From: Beijerinckiaceae bacterium
Lineage (GTDB): Bacteria > Pseudomonadota > Alphaproteobacteria > Rhizobiales > Beijerinckiaceae
DNA length: 33,307 nucleotides
NCBI GenBank assembly: GCA_947478455.1
Contig: CANJWR010000032.1
Span: 1-33,307, forward strand
Direction of reading: 5' to 3'
Shown: positions 28,300-33,307 of the stretch, piece by piece
Layout: each line of letters begins with the position of its first letter
Numbering within the stretch: position 1 is the first letter of the stretch
The notes under the pieces: generated by a model
Database searches by the model: none
What the model was told of the DNA's origin: nothing
Seen by the model: only the letters and a program-made list of their open reading frames with translations
Program-made: the position numbers and the translations under genes

Positions 28300-29244
28300 A
28301 TGCGCGTTGTTTTGTGGGCCGCGCCTTTGTCGCGCGCCTCGCTTGAAGAATCGTTCGGCAAACTCGCCGGCATCGATTTTGTCAGCGTCAAAAGCGCCGA
28401 CGAAACAGTTGCCGCCCTGCCGGATGCTGACGTGCTGGTCGCGCCGGTTTTCAACTATACGCCTGCAGTGGCGAACGCCGTGCGCGCCTCGTCGAAGCTG
28501 AAATTCATTCAACTGCTCACCATCGGCTACGACCGTATGGCGCTCGACAAGCCGCAGACGGGTATGATCGTCGCTTCGGCGGGCGACAGTCTCGCACCAG
28601 CGGTGGGCGAACATGCTGTGGCGCTGATGCTGGCCCTGGGTCGTCGGCTGCATGACTCACAGGCCAATATCCCGGCCGCAAAATGGGACGGCGCACACAA
28701 CACTAAAATGTTCACACTCGAAGGCAAGACGATCGCCATCGTGGGCTTCGGGGCCATCGGCCAGCAGGCCGCCGCGCGGCTGCGCCCGTTCGGCGCTCAT
28801 ATCATCGGCATTTCCCGGACGCGCCCGACAAGCAATCTGGCGGACGAAAAGCTGACGATCAAACAGCTCGACGGCGTGCTGGAACACGCGGACATCGTGA
28901 TGATCTCGACGCCCCTGACGCCGGAAACAAAAGGCATGTTCGATGCGGCGCGGATTGCCCGCATGAAGAAAGGCGCAATGTTGATCAACATCGCGCGCGG
29001 CTCCATCATCGACACGAATGCGTTGGCCGAAGCTTTGACCTCCGGTCATCTCGGCGGTGCGGGCCTCGACGTGACCGAGCCCGAGCCCCTGCCGGCCGAT
29101 CATCCTTTGTGGAAAGCCCCGAACCTCTTGCTGACGCCGCATATTTCGGCAGCCGGCAGTGCGGATCGGCTCAGCCAGTTTGCGGCCGAAAATGTCGCCG
29201 CCTTCGTGCACGGTTACAAGCCAAAAGCGCTTGTGACCTTGTAA
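28300..29244 (+). CDS. D-2-hydroxyacid dehydrogenase
   Basis: From the ATG at 28300, which follows AGGAGAAAAGC, the protein has 314 residues, typical of the family; a longer upstream open frame overlaps the enolase gene. The Rossmann motif GFGAIG is at residues 149-154. The catalytic set Arg233 (NIARG), Glu262 (DVTEPEPL) and His281 (TPHIS) is present. Ser173-Arg174 (GISRTRP) at the end of the second strand suggests NADP(H) preference. The enzyme would reduce a 2-keto acid or oxidise a D-2-hydroxy acid, which fits the product type of an acid-sugar dehydratase such as the preceding gene. It is the last gene of the operon. Confidence 0.92.
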   Translation: MRVVLWAAPLSRASLEESFGKLAGIDFVSVKSADETVAALPDADVLVAPVFNYTPAVANAVRASSKLKFIQLLTIGYDRMALDKPQTGMIVASAGDSLAPAVGEHAVALMLALGRRLHDSQANIPAAKWDGAHNTKMFTLEGKTIAIVGFGAIGQQAAARLRPFGAHIIGISRTRPTSNLADEKLTIKQLDGVLEHADIVMISTPLTPETKGMFDAARIARMKKGAMLINIARGSIIDTNALAEALTSGHLGGAGLDVTEPEPLPADHPLWKAPNLLLTPHISAAGSADRLSQFAAENVAAFVHGYKPKALVTL

Positions 29245-29271
29245 AAAAGAGCGCGCTTTTGATGCGCGCTC
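29243..29271 (-). terminator. Rho-independent terminator
   Basis: GAGCGCGC and GCGCGCTC form a perfect eight-pair stem around a seven-base loop. On the minus strand the stem is followed directly by TTTTTT, a textbook terminator for the racemase-family gene at 29299-30051. It abuts the stop codon of the plus-strand dehydrogenase gene; on the plus strand the 3' tail (CCATTTC) is poor, though it may still act in both directions. Confidence 0.85.
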
Positions 29272-29298
29272 CCATTTCAAGAAATCGGTCGCGCTAAA

Positions 29299-30051
29299 TC
29301 ATTCAGCAGCTGCGATCGATTTTGGAACATCGTGCTGCATCAGACGACCAAGCCCCGGCACGACGTCCTTAATTCCAGCCATGCGTAGCGAACACCAGAA
29401 TGCCGCCTGATTGCTTGTCACAACCGGTTTTTTCAGTTCCTTTTCCAGCGCCTCGATGGCGTCGATGGAGCGGATATTCGCGCAGGAAATGAAATAGGCG
29501 TCGGCAGCCTCATTGCGCATCGACATCGCCGTATCGAACCAGAGTTCCGGCGGCATGATGCAATATTCGTCTGTTCCGGCGAGTCCCACGGCTTTGTCGG
29601 CGACAAGATCGTAACCCGCCTCCAGCAGAAAATCCTTTTTCTTGTTGTGATCGGCCTGCTTCGTCTCGGAAATGAACACGAGCTTGCGAGCGTTGAGCGT
29701 CCGAAAGGCCGTGGTGAGCGATGAAGCCGCGCTCAGGGCCGGCTTGCCGGTGACGCGCTCGATTTCGCGGATCACATGAGCTTCCATATCGACGCCGCCC
29801 GACATTGAGGTGCCTGTGCATTGCAGCACAGTAACATCACATTTTGAGTCAGCCAGAACCGCAGCGGCATCGAGAATGCGCGGCAGCAGCTGATCGAGCG
29901 GCGCCTTGTGCTGGTTGGTCATACGGATGCGGGTGAAATGCGGCTGGACGCCGTCCGGCATGTAGCGCTGCGCCTGCGGCTCTACCATCCGGTTCGAAGA
30001 AGGAATGATGAAACCGATCCGCGCCCGCGTTTCAATGGTTTTGTACGCCAT
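29299..30051 (-). CDS. Maleate isomerase-like Asp/Glu racemase-superfamily protein, two Cys
   Basis: From the ATG at 30051 (GGGAGAG upstream) the protein has 250 residues. It carries both expected cysteines: Cys78 in LQCTGTSMSGG and Cys190 in FISCANIRSIDAIE. This is the pattern of maleate cis-trans isomerase, where one Cys attacks the double bond. RIGFIIPSSNRMVEPQ near the N-terminus is also typical. It is the only canonical member among four superfamily genes in this window. A maleate or related unsaturated diacid is a reasonable substrate guess. It is monocistronic, with its own terminator, and is divergent from the alpha/beta hydrolase gene. Confidence 0.85.
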   Translation of the reverse strand: MAYKTIETRARIGFIIPSSNRMVEPQAQRYMPDGVQPHFTRIRMTNQHKAPLDQLLPRILDAAAVLADSKCDVTVLQCTGTSMSGGVDMEAHVIREIERVTGKPALSAASSLTTAFRTLNARKLVFISETKQADHNKKKDFLLEAGYDLVADKAVGLAGTDEYCIMPPELWFDTAMSMRNEAADAYFISCANIRSIDAIEALEKELKKPVVTSNQAAFWCSLRMAGIKDVVPGLGRLMQHDVPKSIAAAE

Positions 30052-30159
30052 GAGGCTCTCCCGAAAACTGATTTCCACAATGGTAGCGAACCCGACGCCA
30101 CGCCGCCAGTCTTGCGGGTGAAATTTCATCGTCTAGTATGAAATGCAACAGGAGCTCAC
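30052..30159. promoter_or_regulatory. Divergent intergenic region
   Basis: About 110 bases separate the maleate isomerase-like gene from the alpha/beta hydrolase gene, so both promoters are expected here. No palindrome or hexamer pair was convincing by eye. Confidence 0.35.
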
Positions 30160-30960
30160 ATGCCAGTCAGCAGACGCAACGGAGTGGATATTTACTACGA
30201 GCGCGTCGGGCGCGGCCCGCCGCTCGTGTTGATCCACGCCATGCCGTTCGACCATCATCTCTGGCTCTATCAGGTTGAGCGTTTTTCCTCCCGTTTCACC
30301 ACTATTGCGATGGATCTGCGCGGCTGGGGCCAGTCGGCCAAGCCTCGCACGCCCTTCACGCTCGAAGATATGGGGCGCGATGTCACCGGCGTGCTGGAGG
30401 ACGAAGATCTGGCGAGAGACGCCATCGTGATGGGCTGCAGCGTCGGCTCGAAGATCGCCCTCATGCTGGCTTGCGATCACCCGGAGATTTTCAAGGGCGC
30501 TGTTCTGGTTGGCGGCAACAGTGGATTGCAGGCGCAGTTCGATCACCGCATCGCCGCCTATCGGGCCGAACATGCTGCAGGAACGCTGCCGGCGTATCAT
30601 TTCGGGCACCTACGTCACGGAGTAACAGCCGGCTGGGCAGATACGCCCACCGGACGCTATCTGCTGGAAGGCTTTGTCGAACGCGGCGCCGACCTCGATC
30701 CGGAAAGCATCGCGAATGTGTTTAGAGCCGTGGGCGAGAGCGATCTGACGTCACGGCTTGCGCAATACCGCTCGCCGACGCTTATCGTCAACGGCGAACA
30801 CGACAATGCGCTGAAGGGTGGAACCAGAACAGCAAGCCTCATCGGACATTCGCAGCATTTCATTTTGCCCGGCGCCGGCCATTGCTGCTTCGTCGAGCAA
30901 CCTTCGACCTTCAATGCGCGGGTGACCCAGTTTTTCAAAGAGACAGGCATATGGCCATAA
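30160..30960 (+). CDS. Alpha/beta hydrolase
   Basis: The 266-residue protein has the alpha/beta hydrolase hallmarks: oxyanion region LVLIHAMPFDHHLW, MDLRGWGQS, nucleophile Ser94 in GCSVGS, Asp215 (NGEHD) and His241 (GAGHCCFVEQP). It resembles the 3-oxoadipate enol-lactonase and N-formylmaleamate deformylase kind of hydrolases, but the family is too broad to name the substrate. AGGAG precedes the ATG. It is followed by a small secreted protein gene whose start overlaps its stop codon, and then by another racemase-superfamily gene, so these three are probably one operon. No signal peptide is seen. Confidence 0.9.
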   Translation: MPVSRRNGVDIYYERVGRGPPLVLIHAMPFDHHLWLYQVERFSSRFTTIAMDLRGWGQSAKPRTPFTLEDMGRDVTGVLEDEDLARDAIVMGCSVGSKIALMLACDHPEIFKGAVLVGGNSGLQAQFDHRIAAYRAEHAAGTLPAYHFGHLRHGVTAGWADTPTGRYLLEGFVERGADLDPESIANVFRAVGESDLTSRLAQYRSPTLIVNGEHDNALKGGTRTASLIGHSQHFILPGAGHCCFVEQPSTFNARVTQFFKETGIWP

Positions 30961-31355
30961 GAACTTCGAAAAATGGTGCGCAGAGGTGCCTGTTTGCACT
31001 GACGACCTTTCTGTTTCTCATTTCTGCGCCAGAAGCGTCGGCGCAAACGCCTGCGGCCAACACGCTGAAAGAGATGTTCGCCGCCATCACAAAATGCTGG
31101 CGCGCTCCGCCGGATACCGCCTCCATGGAAATAACCCTGCGGTTCAGCATCAACAACAAGGGCGGGCTGATCGGAAAACCTGCGATTACACATACAAAGC
31201 TCGGGAAGGACGAAAAACTCAATGCAACTTTTGTTAGTTCCGTCCTTGAATCGATCAACACTTGCCTGCCGCTCAAGATCACGCCAGAGCTCGGCGCAGC
31301 TGTCGCGGGTCGCCCGCTGAGCCTCCTGTTCCGACAACGCGGGCGCGAAGCCTGA
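30951..31355 (+). CDS. Small secreted protein with TonB/TolA C-terminal-like domain
   Basis: From the ATG at 30951, which overlaps the hydrolase stop by ten bases, the protein has 134 residues; an open frame extends further upstream. Residues 1-31 form a signal peptide (hydrophobic CLFALTTFLFLISAPEASA). The mature part resembles the TonB/TolA C-terminal fold: AAITKCWRAPP, then EITLRFSINNKGGLIGKP, a helix, and INTCLPLKITPELG. Cys49 and Cys105 could form a disulfide. Stand-alone proteins of this type are of unknown function. Its place between two catabolic enzymes is odd. Confidence 0.65.
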   Translation: MAIRTSKNGAQRCLFALTTFLFLISAPEASAQTPAANTLKEMFAAITKCWRAPPDTASMEITLRFSINNKGGLIGKPAITHTKLGKDEKLNATFVSSVLESINTCLPLKITPELGAAVAGRPLSLLFRQRGREA

Positions 31356-31377
31356 AAAGCAACTCCGGGGAAAACAA

Positions 31378-32118
31378 ATGAACAATACAGGCGGAATCTA
31401 TGGTCATCGCGCCCGCATCGGGTACACGGTTGCGGCAGTCACCACTGAGGTTTTTCCCATCGACTGGTACAAGATCGTGCCTGATGGCGTCACGCTCATG
31501 ATGATCACACTTCCGCTGGGCGATCGCAGCCCGGAGGACGTGAAGAAGTGTAACGAAGCGAGCCACGCTGCGGCCCATGCGTTTGCACAGTCAGGCGCGG
31601 ATTTGGTTCTGCTGGGCGGCGTGCCGGTGAATCTGTCGCGCGGCTTTGACAAGCTCGACTATTACCTCAAGCAACTGGAAGACGAGATCGGTGTTCCGGT
31701 TTCAAGCAGCAGCACCGCGCAACAAAAGGCCTACAAGGCTCTGGGCAGCAAGCGCGTCGGCACCATTCATCCTTTCATGCCGGATCAGAATCCCCGCCAC
31801 GAGCGATATCTGAAGGAATTCTTCGGTCTCGAACCGGCGGGTTGCTACGCAGGCCTGTCCAACCTGAAGGAACTCGGAAAGGTGTCCATCGACAGCACGC
31901 TTGCATGGGCGCGGGCGCTGAAAAAGGAACATCCGGAAATCGACACCTTCAATTTCGCCTGTCCGCATTGGCGAGTCATTGATGCAATCGAGGTGATCGA
32001 GCAGGAATTGAAAGTGAGCTGCATGTCATCGCTTCAGGCGATTGCATGGGAATCCATGCGCCGCACGGGCGTCAACGACCGCATCGAAGGATACGGTCGC
32101 CTGCTGCGCGAGTTTTAG
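31378..32118 (+). CDS. Asp/Glu racemase-superfamily protein, one Cys
   Basis: The 246-residue protein has the superfamily layout: ARIGYTVAAVTTEVFPIDW, ADLVLLGGVPVNLSRGFD, SSSTAQQKAYKALGSKRVG, FACPHWRVIDAIEVIEQEL. Only the second expected cysteine is present (Cys195); the first site reads Gly80-Gly81. A single C-terminal Cys recalls arylmalonate decarboxylase, where one Cys donates the proton, but the context motif differs, so the activity is open. GGGGAAAAC precedes the ATG. It is the last plus-strand gene and converges on the third TTT receptor, 21 bases away. Confidence 0.82.
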   Translation: MNNTGGIYGHRARIGYTVAAVTTEVFPIDWYKIVPDGVTLMMITLPLGDRSPEDVKKCNEASHAAAHAFAQSGADLVLLGGVPVNLSRGFDKLDYYLKQLEDEIGVPVSSSSTAQQKAYKALGSKRVGTIHPFMPDQNPRHERYLKEFFGLEPAGCYAGLSNLKELGKVSIDSTLAWARALKKEHPEIDTFNFACPHWRVIDAIEVIEQELKVSCMSSLQAIAWESMRRTGVNDRIEGYGRLLREF

Positions 32119-32139
32119 GCGGAATAGCTCGAATAATCT

Positions 32140-33168
32140 CTATCGGCCCTCGCCACCGGCCCATTGAGCGGCCTTTTTCACCAGATCTTTGGGCTGCCCA
32201 TAGGCCTCGCGAAGAATTTGCTCCATCTCCTCGCCGCCGACGGGGTCGATTTCGAGCATTTGCTTTTCGGCTTCTTCGCGCAATTGCGGATCTTTTAACG
32301 CAGCGTCGAATCCACGCCGGACAGCCGCCACCATATCCTTCGGGGTGCCGGGCGGCATCACGAAAGGCCGACCCATATCTTCGGGAAAACCGAGCAGCTT
32401 GATGATTGCCCGATTTTCCGGGTCGCTCACCAGATCAAGCAAAACAGGCACATTCGGCAGATCCGGTTGTGGCTTTGCGCCGGTCTGCACGAGAATGTTG
32501 ATACGCTTGTTCTGCACCCAGTCGGGATTGGAGGCCTTGAGCGTCGACCACGAGAGGCCGCAAATTCCCTCGACTTCGCCTTTCTCGACAGCAAGGCGGG
32601 ATTCGGTCGTGCCGTAACCAATCACGGTCTTGAACTTCGTGCCCAGCACAGTGTTCAAAATCTTCGGCATCGTGGCGGAGTTTCCGGTTGCGCCCGTGGC
32701 CGAAACGATAACTTCGCGTTCTTTTGCCTGCATGATGTTCTTGATCGGACTCGTATTCCACGTCACGCAGATATTCTGCTGCTTGGAAAAGCTGCCGATC
32801 AGCTCGAACTTCACCGGATCGTATTGAACGGATGGATTGCCGTAAAGCGGCTCCGCCAGCAGCGCATTGTAGGTGGCCAGAATGACCGATCCATCTTTCG
32901 GCGCGGCGTTGAAGGCCCAGTTCATCGCCAGCATGCCGGATGCGCCGGGCATGTTCTGGTTCACAATGGTAGGATTGCCCGGAATATGCTTTTCAAGATA
33001 GCGCTGCAGAATGCGCGCATAGGCGTCATAGCCGCCGCCCGCGCCGCTGGCGATCACCATGCGGATCTGCTTGCCCTTGTAGACCTGTGCCTGCGCCGGG
33101 CCAACGCAACTGAACGCGCTGGCCGCAAGAGTAGTTGTTACGCACAGAGCAAATTGCAAACGCTTCAT
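32140..33168 (-). CDS. TTT (Bug-family) periplasmic substrate-binding protein 3
   Basis: The 342-residue protein begins with a signal peptide (hydrophobic LCVTTTLAASAFSC, cut after GPAQA). It has Bug/TctC motifs: KQIRMVIASGAGGGYDAYAR, HIPGNPTIVNQNMPGASG, GATGNSATMPKIL, and PGTPKDMVAAVRRGF. It is more distant from the other two receptors than they are from each other. As with them, no TctA/TctB genes are visible. The start follows GGGGAGGCTGCC. It is probably cotranscribed with the gene whose 3' end lies at the right edge. Confidence 0.92.
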   Translation of the reverse strand: MKRLQFALCVTTTLAASAFSCVGPAQAQVYKGKQIRMVIASGAGGGYDAYARILQRYLEKHIPGNPTIVNQNMPGASGMLAMNWAFNAAPKDGSVILATYNALLAEPLYGNPSVQYDPVKFELIGSFSKQQNICVTWNTSPIKNIMQAKEREVIVSATGATGNSATMPKILNTVLGTKFKTVIGYGTTESRLAVEKGEVEGICGLSWSTLKASNPDWVQNKRINILVQTGAKPQPDLPNVPVLLDLVSDPENRAIIKLLGFPEDMGRPFVMPPGTPKDMVAAVRRGFDAALKDPQLREEAEKQMLEIDPVGGEEMEQILREAYGQPKDLVKKAAQWAGGEGR

Positions 33169-33234
33169 TGGCAGCCTCCCCGGAAGCCGCCAGCCTAGTG
33201 CAGGACGCGCGCGTTTGTCGACAGGGATTTCGGC

Positions 33235-33307
33235 CTATCCCGCAGTCATGGCTCCAGCCGCCAGACGCGCCTCGCGCTGCGCCGGAAGCTTGTCCTGCGG
33301 CATCAGC
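33235..33307 (-). CDS. 3' end of an unidentified gene, truncated at the window edge
   Basis: On the minus strand one frame is open from the right edge to a TAG at 33237-33235. It codes for 23 residues ending KLPAQREARLAAGAMTAG. The Ala/Arg-rich, amphipathic character is plausible as a protein C-terminus, and the gene would lie 66 bases upstream of TTT receptor 3 on the same strand. It is too short to identify. Confidence 0.35.
   Translation of the reverse strand, partial: LMPQDKLPAQREARLAAGAMTAG

Overview
The window is GC-rich, densely coded DNA that looks like an alphaproteobacterial chromosome, most likely Hyphomicrobiales (Rhizobiales). The evidence is the bamD-recN-ligA order at the left end, the frequent GTG/TTG starts, two OpgC-type acyltransferases and several tripartite-tricarboxylate (TTT/Bug) binding proteins. 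No rRNA, tRNA, insertion sequence, integrase or CRISPR array was seen. No gap between genes exceeds about 210 bases.

Region 1 (1-14.6 kb) is mostly housekeeping or envelope related. It holds the 3' end of bamD, recN, a small lipoprotein, ligA, a DUF3828-like secreted protein, a Sel1-repeat protein, a B3/B4-domain protein, a TTC38-like TPR protein, a first OpgC acyltransferase, a 2OG-Fe(II) oxygenase, a KAP-type P-loop NTPase split by an in-frame stop codon, the translation factor ettA, and a class II aldolase-like enzyme.

Region 2 (14.7-24.2 kb) starts the accessory catabolic part. A six-gene minus-strand operon runs from 20591 down to 14692: SDR, TTT receptor, TTT receptor, acyl-CoA-dehydrogenase-fold flavin monooxygenase, NAD-dependent epimerase/dehydratase, isochorismatase-type cysteine hydrolase. 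Divergent from it are a second isochorismatase-fold protein, whose catalytic Cys is replaced by Gly, and a dienelactone-hydrolase-like enzyme. A second OpgC gene follows, overlapped by an SGNH hydrolase gene.

Region 3 (24.2-33.3 kb) holds a canonical pobA (4-hydroxybenzoate 3-monooxygenase). Divergent from it is an operon of two tandem Asp/Glu-racemase-superfamily paralogues, an enolase-superfamily dehydratase and a D-2-hydroxyacid dehydrogenase. Two further Asp/Glu-racemase-superfamily genes, an alpha/beta hydrolase, a small TonB/TolA-like secreted protein, a third TTT receptor and a gene fragment at the right edge complete it.

Together regions 2 and 3 look like one or more small-acid or aromatic-acid uptake and degradation pathways. 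The receptors would capture carboxylates, the monooxygenases hydroxylate aromatics, and the hydrolases, isomerases and dehydratase process the products. The substrate cannot be read from sequence alone. The most notable oddities are four divergent Asp/Glu-racemase-fold proteins carrying zero, zero, one and two of the expected catalytic cysteines; the Cys-to-Gly isochorismatase homologue; the stop-interrupted KAP NTPase; and the absence of any recognisable transcription regulator or TTT membrane component.
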